Below, piece after piece: positions 22,751 through 34,672 of a stretch of 64,000 nt of DNA. The DNA is from Liolophura sinensis. Lineage: Eukaryota > Mollusca > Polyplacophora > Chitonida > Chitonidae. Position 1 is the first letter of the stretch. Each line of letters starts with the position of its first letter. Position numbers and translations under genes: made by a program. The notes under the pieces were generated by a model. That model was not told the DNA's origin, searched no databases, and was given only the letters and a program-made list of their open reading frames with translations. The DNA lies in assembly GCF_032854445.1 (NCBI RefSeq), contig NC_088295.1, forward strand, positions 59,749,249-59,813,248, written 5' to 3'.

Positions 22751-25700
22751 TCACTGGGACACGGAGCATTTTTTAAGCAACTCTTTCGCGGCGTTGATAT
22801 CTCGATTCTCAACGTCTTTCTGGAAGTCCCGCTTCACAGCCGACAGCACATCCGGGCTCTGCATGACGTCAAGCGCAATGCCAGCGAGGATCTTAGCTTC
22901 CGTTAGAGTTCGTTTTTGAGCAGCGATATCACCTGTAAAACAAAAAATGGATGGTGTTAAAAAAAACTAACATATTACGCTGATGGGCAAAACCATTCGC
23001 GAATTTACAAAAAGGACCTTCCCATGTTTTAATTATACCCATCTGACCTTGAGAACCCCAACACACAGAACAGATGAACTGTTCCTTTTTTCCTGTAAAC
23101 ATATCCTTAGCTGTTTACGGGTGACATAGACTTCAGCATACATGTGGAGTAAAACTAGAACAGCGACGACAGTGTGATAGTTCTCAAATGGCCACACATA
23201 TTGCCGGTGAAATACAGTCTCTTGTCAATTTACCAAAGTTTTATTCTAAACCTGTATTCCAACAAATGATCAAATAGTAGCATATTACACGTCAACTATT
23301 ATCATAGCCCCATGGTTCAGAATGAAATACAAAAGAACCCACAGTGTGCAGAGTTAAACTAGAGCAACGACGACTCGCAGTGTGACAGTTGCATGTGGCT
23401 ACATACAAATGGTAAAGTCAAGTCTCCTGCCAGTTTACAGAAGTTAAGATTTAATTCAAATTGTTCATGTAAACAATGGCAATTTACATTTCCCCGGAAG
23501 TCATCGCTTAAGCAGAATTAGGTGATGATTAGGTGTCAATAGCAGTTTATTAGGCTCCACTGGTCTAGAGTTGCTCAAAATGCTGTGTTGTCATCACATT
23601 TAACGTGCAATTACACTACCACAATTCAACGCCGTTCTGTGCAGTAATATAAGGCAAAGGATACGGACACTAAATCTTCTACAATGTTTTTATATACTTC
23701 CTCATCCCCTAACATTTTGCGTTGCCATCTATATATCTCGATAGGCTCATAAGCAATACCCCGGGACCTCCGTGGCTCAGTTGGTTAGCGCGCTAGCGCA
23801 GCGTAATGACCCAGGGGCCTCTCACCAATGCAGTCGCTGTGAGTTCAAGTCCAGCTCATGCTGGCTTCCTCTCCGGCCGTACGTGGGAAGGTCTGCCAGC
23901 AACCTGCGAATGGTCGTGGGTTTCCCCCCGGGCTCTGCCCGGTTTTCACCCACCATAATGCTGACCACCGTCGTATAAGTACGGCATAAAACACCAATCA
24001 AATATATAAATAAATAAATAACATAAGCAATACCCATAAAAGATCATGTCATACTTTAGTAGGGTCAATGCATACTTTGGTATTTGAAGAGCGCGATCAT
24101 GCATCTGATTGGTCAGGTCCGCACCAAACATTCAAATGAATATCTTACGATCGTACATTTCTGTCGTTTTGCAGTATGCTGAAAATAAGTTTTTTTTTAT
24201 GACTGTTTGATTCAAAGATCTAAAGACATTCATATACTCCGGAAAGTCAAGTTCTGAAACAGCTTGAAAGTTCCCACCACCAAAAACGTGGGGAATTGTT
24301 CACTGGAGATATCTCACGAGAGGCACAGGGCTTACAACTGACGTAGTAGAGGAGTAAAAAAAAAAACCCTTTAAAATGTGTTTCGTAAATCTCGCGAGAA
24401 GATATGGCATCAGCCATCCCTGATGTACGGCCACGTGACGTTGTACTTTGAAACGTTTCTGGGCCAACTTTCACATAACTTCGTAAATCAGTTTTTCGTA
24501 ACTTCTCTTGCGAATTACGTCACCTTATGGTGCTATTCCATGAAGACAATATCCTTTACGATAAAATGCGACGAGAAATTTGATCAATGAAGTCTTGTGA
24601 AAGTGGAGCCTGGTGTCTGTGCAGCATAATTAACTTACTAAACATCATATCTAACTGATTCAACCGTAAGTGGGAAGGTCTTTCAACAACCTGCGGATGG
24701 TTGTGGGTTTCCCCTAGGCTCTGCCCGGTTTCCCACAATTATACTGGCCGCAGTCGTATAAGTGAAATATTCTTGAGTACGGCGTAAAACACCAATCAAA
24801 TAAATAAATAAATAACTGATTCAACGTCTAATAAGGTTTTGTTTTGAGGACTCTTCAGTTATAGGGGTTAAACAGTGAGTGAGTCATTCTGAACCAGGGT
24901 GTTAGCTCTGTTCCACAGCATTTCTTTCATGTCATTTAGTTTCTCTTGGAACTGGAGGGCTTCTTTGAAGAGACAGTACCACTCTGCTCTATCAGTAATT
25001 TGCAATACTTATTCTGGCAGTAACCAGACCTCCCTACCTGCTGCCCTGGTGAACGCCCTCGTATGGTTGGCCGTGCCGTCCTCAATAGAAAACAACGGGT
25101 GAATACTTGGCACCACGTAAGAAACATTTCCCATGTCCGTAGAGCCGCTCGACTTTTTCAACGTTTCACAGCGTACGAGATCAAGGCCGAAACCCTCAGC
25201 ATGCTTTACGTACAGCTCCGTCAACGTGGCGTTATGTACCATCTCAAGGAAAGGATGGTTTTCAAAGTCGATTTTCACCTGAATATATACATGTATAAAC
25301 AAAATGTCGAATAACTGTAGTTATCACCTTAAATGATATATTTAATAACAGACGATGATAAAGCTGTAACTTGTAACTTTATATGTTCACCATTCATAGT
25401 TATCTGATAGTTTGTTTGTTTGTTTGTTTGTGAGTGGGGTTTAATGTCGTTGTCAACAACATTTTCAATGTCATCAAGCGTTGTCTCCTTGCAGCAGATC
25501 CTGCCCATTGTTAACTTATTTATGGCGCTTCCCCTCTGGAACGGCATGCCGAAGACACTGACGTCCCAGCAAGTCAAGAGATACTGACTCTTATGTGGAG
25601 AGCCACGCTTCGGGTTTAACGTGACGAGGAGTCATTAGGTGTGTGTACATATACTATATCTGCTTGTGGCAAAGGTGCCAAAGTGCTACCGCCACTGAAC

Positions 25701-28700
25701 AACCATGTAGACGACACCAGATATGACACCCTAACCAGTTACATTATACTGACACTGGGCCAACCAATTTCCCTGAGGCAGCAGTAAATATTATTTTTAA
25801 AGCCTTTGGTATGACCTGCCCCGGGACTTCGACGGGAACCCTCAAACCATCAAGTCACCCAAGCGGTATACTTGTATTAGAATTTCTGGTACCGTATATT
25901 ATACTCGATTCCAGAATGAACCCCCGATCCAATGGGCTCTGTTCACTACCCTACCACAGTTGGTCTCGAACTTACGGAAGACGCCACAGTATGTTTCTTT
26001 TCAACATGGTGCCTGTTCTCAACAACATGTACCTCTAAAACCACTCACACCCACTACCAAACTTGCCTTTCGCTAGTGACACGAAACACGACAAACTCTA
26101 CACAAGGACAAGGTTGACATCCATATTATTTCACAGGAAATGCAGTTAAAATGCTTTTTTTCTAATTCATAATTATTTAAAAAATTATTTTAAAAAAGAT
26201 GGCTTGCTTGACAATAGACGAATCCAGTATGGTTGACACCGATGGACACCAGTTAGTCCACTTATAATTTCTCATCAACTACACTCTAAACCCTGCCTTT
26301 GACACGGCTATGTTTGAAGCGTTTTGGTACAGTATAGCCTTAATAAATCAAAATTTACTCAATCTGTAGTAGCCATACGACCTCACGACAGCACGGCTTC
26401 ACAGTTCGATGTGAGGACATTCTGTTATGAAGAGAAAAGGCAGCCTATTCGGAGTGACATAAGTTTTACGGCGTGGAGTTTGATTAAATGACTAGCGGGG
26501 CTGCGATAGTAATTTCATCGATTACTCTCTAGACCCCATTATTCAGCATGCAACTTCATAATAAATATGACGTCTCCATGGACAATGGAATCTTGAAAAT
26601 AAAAAAACAAAAACAAGCTTATGGAGTTTAACATTATCAATTATGAAAAGTATTCCAACTTTATTTTCTCAGGAATAAACATGTGTAGACCTTGTGGCAT
26701 TAGGTGTCGCTGACGATAGGCAATTTTGGCAGTGAGTATGAGTGAATTTATAGGTAAAATAATTTGTTGTCATACTATCGCAAGCGATATTTACCTTAAA
26801 GATCAGTTAGACCCTCATTTTAAGTGATGAAAGGTATCCGTTGTGATGCGGAACTATCCAGCTTTCAGAAGAACTATAGCTAGTATACTTTCAGATACAC
26901 TTCGTACATACCGTGCAGCCAGTCGCCTGTGCAGCCGCCTCAAAGCATGCCGTAGCTTTGTCCACCAGCTGCAGGAGTTCGGCTGCAGTGGGCGCCCGCA
27001 GGTAGAACTCCAGCTTAGTCTCCTCGGGTATGATGTTAGGCTTGGCACCTCCGTTTAAGATGACACCTGGGGAATTGTGATGAAAGGGTATGACATATTA
27101 TACACCGGATCTACAAAGTGTTTCCAAAATACTGACCGATAAAGATTGTGAAATTAACGATTAGATAAATATCATATATCGCAAGAGTATGGTTTGATAT
27201 GATTTAGTTCGATTTGATTTGTTTATTTCTTTATTTGATGGGTGTTTTACACCGTACTCAAGAATATTTCACTTCTACGCCAGCCAGCATTATGGTGGGA
27301 GGAAACCGGGTAGAGCCCGGGGGCGATTTGATTTGTTCACCAGTGAGATACATGTTTGTCAAAAATACAATACAACTGCAACAGAACATGAACTGGAATA
27401 AAAATCAACAGCATGATTGTTTGACGAAATCACAATGTCTCCTGGGCCACTCGATCGACCCCTCACCAAACAGGTCACGGATTGGAATCTTACTTCGGTA
27501 AAATGTTCGACAGAGATTTTAAGTCAGAAGTCAAGAAGCTTCTTAAAGGTTGGCGTTTTTTTATCAAACTCATCGAAGTCGTACAAGTGAGAAATTCTAG
27601 GCCACTGTGTTAAACATTAATCAAATGAAATAAATAATGCCTGCTGATACCACTCAATAATGCAAGTGGTGTCATACTAAATCGATGATTACAGATGAGT
27701 TTCTGCTACGTAAGATGGTGTTTTCTGTTACGTAAGATGGTGTTTTCGCCGAGCAAAGCCATGTGTTTCACAGCAGAATGCTGTTTTTTTTTTAAAAATG
27801 TGTGTGCGTATACACAGAGGTTCCCTCCTTGGTCATGATCGGCTACCTTAACCAAAGGGACGCCACTCTAGAATACATCCTCACATGGACTAATGGGAAA
27901 ACCTACTCTGACACAGCAATCCCAACTAATTCCTGCAGCTAATGTAGACGCGTGATACTGCCATAATGATGTCCTTACGCATATTCTATTTCCAGCGTCT
28001 ATCAAGTTATAGGAAATACCGGAAACTAAATTGTTTATTGCAGATTTTACTGACTATAATATAAGAGACTCGCTTCCGCTATTACGGGGTTGAGAGCACA
28101 TGGAAAGACCAAATAAGACATGTCATATTTATTTCTTTCACTGACGTCACTTCCTGTAGCAGTTCGGGAATTTTCAAGGAAATACCGCGTCTACAACTTT
28201 TTCGAAAAGTATATAAGCGGGGAAGCGGGGGGGGGGGGGAGAGATTATAATTGTAAAACATTCTCAAATGAGGACTTTGCGAGGTTATGGTTTTTATTTA
28301 ACCTCCATTTTACGCTGACGAAAATGTGGCCGTAGCATTTCACATGCTCTTAACCCCACAAATTCACAGCCATCGTGTAAGCGAAAAAAGTCTTGAATAT
28401 TTAATTGTTAGCATTAAACGACAATCAAATAAATAAATACCCATAACGTAATAATGTAGACCCTATGGAAAATAAAACTAAACTTCGAAGCAAGGCGAAA
28501 AGAAGCAACTAAAAATATTTTGCCAAGAAAACACTTTAGGATGTTGAAAAAAGGTGTATCCGGAAGAGCGACAGGAACGATTGAAACTGTACATCTTACC
28601 GTGCATTTTCCAATCTGGTTTGAGTTGCTGTCTGAGACAGGCCAGATTCTGGTAGCCGAGAACCGCCGCGTCAAGGGCGTTAAGCCCTTCCCATGGAAAA

Positions 28701-31700
28701 GCGGAAGCATGGCTGGCCTTGCCGTAATAAGTAATGTACAATCTGTCAGCAAACAAAATGACAGTGGGTGACAACTGTAAAACACAGCATAGCATGCAAA
28801 GGAACAGGCTGACTCAATTTATCATTGCTGTTGTATTTCACTATTTATTTCAGTTTGATGCAAAAAATCTGATATCCCTCGTCCAGCCCATATTCCATAC
28901 AGCGCATGCGTCGCTCTCTACCTTTCGCTTTACATCACTGCCACCAACAGCAAATTTTGTAAAGAAATCTTGAACAACGCCGAGGTCTTTGGGGTCACGG
29001 TGTTGAGACAGGAAGTGATTTTTATCTAGAGGAAGTGTCCCACATGCACCTCTGTCATAACCTTTGTGGAAATAAACAGCTGACAGTAATCGTACTGCCT
29101 TTTCAGATGATCTTACATGAAATTCCTTTTAACTGGCCTTCCGCTAATGTTGTCGTTGTCAAACTGTAAAATTGTTAACTATGACGTTGAACCCCAAGCA
29201 CTCACTCACTACTCTAATATGGGATACATCAACACCTTCAGCTTGCCCAGGAGGGGAAAATCTGTTTGTCGCACATATTTCAAATTACAGGCCTGCTAAG
29301 GACAGTTTATTTTTTAGATTCAAATTTCAAATTTGAGACCTGTTAAACAGATATATGTATATATATTTAGTTAACCTTGGGTAAAGCATGGAAGAAGAAC
29401 TTACAAATATATATGACCTTAAATTTAGGACAGAACACATGTCATTGTGAGGAAATTAAGAATTGGTTCCAAAGAGGGTAAACCCATTAGCACTGGTTGG
29501 TTCGGACGTACACAATGTAAAGCACTAGTATATTTACTGTACTATAGCCAGCGTTTTATATTGCTTGATGTCAAATCCGCTGGGGTGACTCATGATAGCA
29601 ATATCCACCCCGTCCAGAGCCCCACGGTTGATCAGTTCCACTTTTCCGCCACCTCCCTCTTCAGCTGGAGTACCAAGTACGGTGAGCTGGAAAACAGCAT
29701 AGCTCTGACTGTACACAACTGATGTATGTTAGCCAGTTCCAAGTACAGTGAGCTGGAAAAAAGTATGCTTCGCTGGTGTATTTCGGTGTACTGGAAAAGA
29801 ATACACAAAGTTCTCATAGTGCAGAGTTGGTATATTTCAGCTAGTACCAAGTACGGTGAGCTGGAAAAGAACACACGAAGTTCTCATAGTGCAGAGTTGG
29901 TTTATTTCAGCTAGTGCCAAGCACGGTGAGCTGGAAAAGAACACACGAAGTTCTCATAGAGCAGAGTTGGTGTACTTCAGCTAGTACCAAGCACGGTGAG
30001 CAGGAAAAGAATATACATAATTCTCATGGTGCAGAGCTGGTGTATTTCATCTAGTGCCAAGTACTGTGAGCTTGAAAAGAATATACTAAAGTTCTCATAG
30101 AGCGGAGCTGGTGTATTTCGGCTGGTGTATTTCATCTAGTGCCAAGTACGGTGAACTAGAAAAGAATATACAGTTTTCACAGTGCAGAGCTGGTGTATTT
30201 CAGCTGGTGCCAAGTACGGTGAGCTGGAAAAGAATGCACCAAGATCCGATAGTATACACGAGTAGACCTTATACATATAGTACTGTGAGCTGGAAAAGAG
30301 TACATGTAGTTGTCTTGTGTAGCTGGTGGGTTTCAGCCGGAGTGTTTAGAACGGTGAGCTTATAAAGAAAACATGTAGTTGTCATATTGGTGTATTTCAT
30401 TTAAAAAGAAAAGATACAAACGGGTCTCTAAAACTGGTTTTATTCCATTCGGGCATATCGTGTATGGAAAAGTGGTCGGTCAGATTGAAATCAGAGCATT
30501 GTCACGACCGATAAGGATAACGCCCAGACGGTTATAAAATTGTCAGTTGACGTTTATGTATCGATTAAGGGCGAACCTGGCACCTTTCTTAACATTTGTT
30601 ACGTGTGCTTCGGATCTGATTAGAGTACAGTGTTTGACTGCCAGCATATACTTGTACATGCTTGTAAAAACGTCACCGGAGTAGGACAGGCGCTTTTCTA
30701 TTTTTTTTTTTCACTTATTATTTATTAACCCTGGTTCGTAACTTAAAGTATGGCGATCCGTTTTGTGGGTCGAAGAAACAAGAGAGTACATTTACTGAGA
30801 AAAAAATTGAGGTAATTCAACTCAGAAAACTGAGTCACGGCCACAGGTGAGTAACGCGAGACTCCGGTGAGTTTTCCGACTAATCAAGTGAGTGAACGGT
30901 ATAACCTAAAATGAGTTTCATGACTCAGCTGATCTGGTCACATGACTCATTTCTCTGAGTTGAACGAGCTGAATTGTATAACTAAGATTTTTGAGTCAGT
31001 TGACCCAAACTTTTCTCTCAGTGTGGGATAAACAACTACCTTTTGGGAAGTTACCGGCGATCTTTCCCACGTGCGGCGCAGAGCTATACAACTTCATGGA
31101 AACGGCTGCACGAGAGTCGTTAACCGTTTATTAACACCAAGATTCCAAGAACAGTGAGAACGTGGGAATGGGAATGAGAAGTAGGCGTTTTCACGCCATG
31201 CCACAACTATACTGTGAATATAAACATGTATTATCATCGTGAATATATATTATCAGATCCCATTGAAACGGGTGGATTTTAGTTGAAACTAAGGCTAAAA
31301 GGTCAGTTATGCAGCTAGACTACACTTAAACCCGACAGAGACCTTTAAGAGCTGAGTCTTACCAATCCAATGTTATTTCCTGCGGTGGTCATTGCAGCTT
31401 TGACCCCAAGTCCAGCAGCCACGCCCACCTCGGCAATCAGATTGTGCCCACATCCATGTCCTATCTCCGGCAGAGCGTCATACTCACAGAGTACTGCCAC
31501 GTGCGGTTTCCCGTTTTCAGGACCGTACGTTGCACGGAAGGCCGTCTTGATACCTTTGTATTGTCTTTCAACTGTGAAGCCATTTTTCTGGAGCCAGTCT
31601 GTCAGTAAGTCATGCGCATGGAACTCCTCAAAATTCAACTCTGGTCGCTTCCATATTTCTTGACTGACGCTGTTAAGATCTTCTGCTGCATTGTCAATTG

Positions 31701-31731
31701 TAAGGTTAGCTACTTCGCATAGTTTCGCCAT
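22751..31731 (-). CDS. PM20D2: M20-family dipeptidase (PM20D2), 6 exons, complete
   Basis: Exons (5' to 3'): 31731-31363, 29686-29538, 28742-28600, 27066-26912, 25278-25038, 22932-22751. All junctions are GT-AG with matching phases, and the total is 1239 nt, 412 residues (human about 436). The M20 aminoacylase-like features are visible: [20 protein letters not shown] (metal-binding H in GCGHN), [11 protein letters not shown] (acidic pair of the active site), SHPS, the dimerisation-domain [39 protein letters not shown] and a late NHT. Known family role: metal-dependent cytosolic hydrolysis of dipeptides with basic C-terminal residues, acting as repair for carnosine synthase by-products. Oddities: intron 1 next to exon 2 holds ~70-bp tandem repeats that copy the exon 2 acceptor and first codons. 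Introns also contain several SINEs. The assignment is firm; exon edges were read by eye. Confidence 0.9.
23155..23300 (+). repeat. unknown dispersed repeat, copy 2
   Basis: Shares CAGCGACGACAGTGTGATAG and TGTCAAT...AAATAGTAGCA with 12530-12735. In the last intron of PM20D2. Confidence 0.6.
23355..23640 (+). repeat. unknown dispersed repeat, copy 3
   Basis: Begins AACTAGAGCAACGACGACTC. Retains CTTAAGCAGAATTAGGTGAT and TGCTGTGTTGTCATCACATT like copy 1. Copies 2 and 3 lie in tandem about 200 bp apart. Confidence 0.55.
23762..24021 (+). mobile_element. full-length SINE in PM20D2 intron 5
   Basis: Complete head, body and tail. Perfect 14-bp target-site duplication CATAAGCAATACCC at 23748-23761 and 24022-24035. 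Antisense to PM20D2. Confidence 0.95.
24665..24813 (+). mobile_element. 5'-truncated SINE
   Basis: Starts at CGTAAGTGGGAAGGTC, the central block, and runs to the tail. Perfect 12-bp duplication AACTGATTCAAC at 24653-24664 and 24814-24825. Confidence 0.93.
25416..25890 (-). mobile_element. second SINE family, diverged copy
   Basis: Minus-strand counterpart of the element at 49811-50135: left end GTGGGGTTTAATGTCGTTG, later TGACACTGGGCCAACCAAT, which is the complement of the GGTTGGCCCAGTGTCA block there. The right part overlaps no PM20D2 exon. Boundaries approximate. Confidence 0.5.
27224..27323 (-). mobile_element. 5'-truncated SINE
   Basis: A 100-bp 3' segment in minus orientation with a perfect 14-bp duplication CGATTTGATTTGTT at 27210-27223 and 27324-27337. 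Confidence 0.92.
27570..27640 (+). mobile_element. SINE tail remnant
   Basis: GTCGTACAAGTGAGAAATTC then AATCAAATGAAATAAATAA: a diverged 3' end of the common SINE. Confidence 0.55.
28331..28437 (+). mobile_element. SINE tail remnant
   Basis: GTGTAAGCGAAAAAAGTCTT then AATCAAATAAATAAATA: diverged 3' end. Confidence 0.6.
29665..30390. repeat. 70-bp tandem repeat containing PM20D2 exon 2 acceptor
   Basis: About ten units of a 70-bp repeat. The leftmost unit is the true acceptor and first bases of exon 2. Each further unit keeps, on the minus strand, a CTTTTCCAG|CTCACCGTACTTGGTACT-like junction (codons L-T-V-L-G-T) followed by TAG in most copies. The array lies upstream of exon 2 in transcription order, so these are potential decoy acceptors. 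Confidence 0.9.
30785..31025. repeat. foldback element with four TGA(G/C)TCA sites
   Basis: Imperfect inverted repeats: TTCAACTCAGAAAACTGAGT at about 30817 against the complement of ACTCATTTCTCTGAGTTGAA at about 30945. Perfect TGAGTCA/TGACTCA heptamers sit at 30831, 30921, 30943 and 30992. It resembles a small inverted-repeat (MITE-like) element in PM20D2 intron 1. Confidence 0.55.
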
Positions 31732-31739
31732 TTTAGCCT

Positions 31740-32599
31740 AGTTTATAGGTATGCTTCTTTCACAACCTCCGCAACCCGCTGTGCAATGCTTGAAGTATGA
31801 GCTGGTGTGTTAGACATATAGGGTATATTATACATACCCTATAGTATATAGCAATAGCGCTGATAAATGCACAGCCATACTCAGTCAAGGGCTATCAACA
31901 GTCTATGATAGGGAATGTATAATTTTTTTTTAATATCCTACATAGCCTACATATTCATAAACGGAATTCTGTCATTGTTCCGTTGATGTCTGATATGGAT
32001 CTGTAGCACACAAGAGTCTGCAGTGTCTTAATGCGTATGTGTAAACCAGCCACTCAATTTTATCCGGCATATTCATTAATTCTAATGGATCGTGGATAGG
32101 CTTGTTGATGCGACAGTTTGACCTAAACTACTAGGGATTTGTTACAGCTTAGAATCAGATCATAGATATCTCAAAGCAGCCACGTATCAGACCTAAATAT
32201 GACCCACATAATTTTAATGACGGATGTAAAGTATCAAAAAATGAGGGCTTTAAACAGGGCTTGTAAATTGAAGATATGTAGAGGTGGACATTATGAAATA
32301 CTGTTGCAATAAACCATTTAACAGCACACCACTCCATAATCCCAGATGTAAAGCATGATCTATGCAAAATGTCACATGGCTAACGCTATGTTTAACTGTA
32401 CCTCTCCATATTTACAAATGTAAACCATGCCCACTGGAAAATACCCCCATGGCCAACAAAGAGTTTGATAATATCACTCCACAGACGGGAAAGCTTCCCC
32501 ACTGACACAGCGTCACATAAAGGGCATTCTAGGGTTCTACCTAAACAGCGGGCTTCGTCTGGACACCACTTGGATGGAATGAAGCCATGTGTAACTGTT
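31740..32599. other. no gene recognised
   Basis: PM20D2 upstream region. Contains a short inverted repeat around TAGGGTATATTATACATACCC (31818-31846). No ORF with family similarity; the promoter of PM20D2 presumably lies at the left end. Confidence 0.4.
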
Positions 32600-33900
32600 C
32601 CATCAAGGGGACAACAGTGGGAGGTATGGGGATTTTTTGGTGAAACCAGGAGCTGATGTAAAGGTAGTGAATTCTTAAGGACTGACATGACGTCGAAACT
32701 GTTGCAGCAAGTTTCTCATTCAGCCAAGATATTAAGAATGATGAAGGCTTCACACCAACAGGCATAGCTGTACAAGAGGGCGACCCTGACATTGTAAAAT
32801 GTCTGGCTTCTCATACAGCTAATGTTGGTTAAGAGAATGAGATCAATATTGAAGCAGGTCTCAAATGGCACTGCTACAGAAGCTGGCGGAGAACCTGCCT
32901 TATGGGTGGCTTCTTTTGAAGAACAGCTGATAGTAATCAAAGGCTTGTTGCCAGCTGTTGACACCGGGAGTTTAAATGAAACCACAGGTATGGTTATAGC
33001 GAGTTGGATAGGGTATTACAACGTCGTTGGTGAGTTACTAAAGTCCGAGGCTGATTAAGATTGTATGTCTGCTGATTTTATCAAAAGTGATTTGCCAAAA
33101 CTTTCCTTCAGCAACGATGCAGATGTGGATGATCGTGACTCCAACTACGGCTTGACAGATTTGGCTATTGCCTCTACGAAAGACCACTTTGACGTGATAT
33201 CCATTTTCGTGGAGCATAATGTCTCCTTGAACACAAGCGAGAATGACGGTTACACAGACATTCTTTGAGCAGCTAAACAGGGACATGGTGATGTAGTAGA
33301 GTTTTTGTTGGAAAGTTGTGCTAATATAAAACTTCCGTCATCATTTATTTATTTATCTGATTGGTGTTTTACACCGTACTCAAGAATATTTCACTTATAC
33401 GACCGCGGTCAGCATTATGGTGGGATGAAACAGGGCAAAGACCGGAGGAAACGCACAGCCATCCGCAGGTTTCTGGATGACCTATCCAGGTGCCACCGGA
33501 AAGGAAGCCAGCAAGAGCTGAACTTGAACTCACGGCGACCGCATTGGTGAGAGGCTCCTGTGTCATTGCGCTGGTGTGCTAACCACCTCGACCATGGAGG
33601 CCTCTCGTCAACTTATTTAGTGCTGTACAGACTGGCCATTTGGACGTGTCGAACTTTTGATCCAGCATGGTGCTGATGAAAACGCCTCACCAGAAAGCAG
33701 ATTTTCTGTGTTAATAAACGCAGTAGCTATAGTTTTGTGGGCAAGCTGGCTTATGGGACTTTTTATTAAAGACAGCGCTATAGTGTTGGCAAAACAGTCG
33801 AAGGTGGACAAACGATGCTGCATTACGTTGGGAAGGCCGTCACTGGTAAACCCTGGAACTCTGGCACATACACCTAATGACTCCTCGTTGTCATATGAAC
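32600..33900 (+). pseudogene. ankyrin-repeat gene remnant
   Basis: Plus-strand frames, repeatedly shifted and stopped, spell ankyrin-repeat pieces: LVKPGADVKVVNS, DEGFTPTGIAVQEGDPDIVK, TGMVIASWIGYYNVVGELL, LTDLAIASTKDHFDVISIFV, AAKQGHGDVVEFLLES, and after a SINE insertion AVQTGHLDVS then, one base out of frame, ELLIQHGADENA. The T-A-x-x-A-A-x-x-G-H-x-D-V-V-x-x-L-L pattern identifies the family. Without splice sites between pieces, this looks like a processed or decayed copy of a multi-ankyrin protein. No function is expected. Confidence 0.8.
33342..33604 (-). mobile_element. near full-length SINE inside ankyrin pseudogene
   Basis: Tail at the left (ATTTATTTATTTATCTGATT), head at the right (complement of GAGGCCTCCATGGTCGAGG). 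Flanks CCGTCAT and TCGTCAA are a diverged duplication at best. Confidence 0.85.
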
Positions 33901-33904
33901 TGGT

Positions 33905-34520
33905 GGGTTAGCTGCACCAAGAGTGCCTGTTGCTGAAAGAGGTCGTGGCATTCTACTAAACAAAATGGAACCCATGATCATGATGATTTGAAAAATACTA
34001 AATGTCCTTACGCAAATTACCATCTCAGGCTACCGGTATACCAAAAGGCTGTGTATATATGTCCATGTATTGCTAAATTTAAGGCCGTCAATAAAAATAT
34101 GTTTGGTTCGCACAACCCTATCTATTCAATAAAGGGGCAAATGTTTCTATTACGTTTTTCTTCAGAAAACCTTTAATCTTTGCATTTCCAGTGCACTTTG
34201 TCTTAAATGTAAACACTTATCAAATAACAAAGCCTAAAATAAAAACAACCAACCTACCCTAATTTTCGGGATAGGGTCAGATTACATGAGATGCACATTT
34301 TTTTAAAAAATGGTCTCAGTCTTTTGCGTGAAAGTGCAAACTACAATAAAAGGTATTTTGCAAGCTCTCACGAGGTTGCAAGTGACACTGAATAAGAAAA
34401 AGGGCTATTTTTTTTTACCTATGACACTATAAAATTTTACAGATACGTTTACTATTCCTAAGATCAATTCTGGAGTCTGGAACACATTAAGTTGGCTGTC
34501 ACAAGTTGTGAGGCCCTACC
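33905..34520. other. no gene recognised
   Basis: AT-rich spacer between the ankyrin pseudogene and the p53-like exon. No DNA-binding-domain motif of the p53 family was seen on the minus strand here. Confidence 0.4.
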
Positions 34521-34526
34521 CTTAAC

Positions 34527-34672
34527 TAGTGACACCTCTCAGGGTCTGCCAGAGATAATCAAATGTTTCTTGAGATCTTGGCGGGTCTGATGGAGTGCTT
34601 CCTGATGGCAGAGGTCGTGGCTGAGACATCCTCCGAGTCACACATTCAAATGAGGGCGAGTATTTGGCAACT
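34527..34672 (-). CDS. p53/p63/p73-family N-terminal exon (transactivation motif)
   Basis: A minus-strand exon bounded by a good acceptor (CTTTTGTTTCAG|AGTT) and a donor (ACTA|GTTAAG). ATG at 34629 opens MSQPRPLPSG, and 18 residues later comes SQETFDYLWQTLRGVT. The S-Q-E-T-F-x-x-L-W-x-x-L core is the MDM2/transactivator-binding helix known from the p53 family (F, W and L at the contact spacing). The frame is also open upstream of the ATG to the acceptor, so translation could start in an earlier exon. Read without splicing, it stops after one more codon. No tetramerisation or DNA-binding exons were recognised downstream, where ankyrin debris and PM20D2 lie on the path. It may be the first coding exon of a gene with a very long intron, or a stranded 5' fragment. 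Confidence 0.5.

Noticed and set aside
32392-32792. Minus-strand frames of 98 and 83 codons
   Set aside because: Opposite strand to the ankyrin pseudogene remnants; no similarity recognised.
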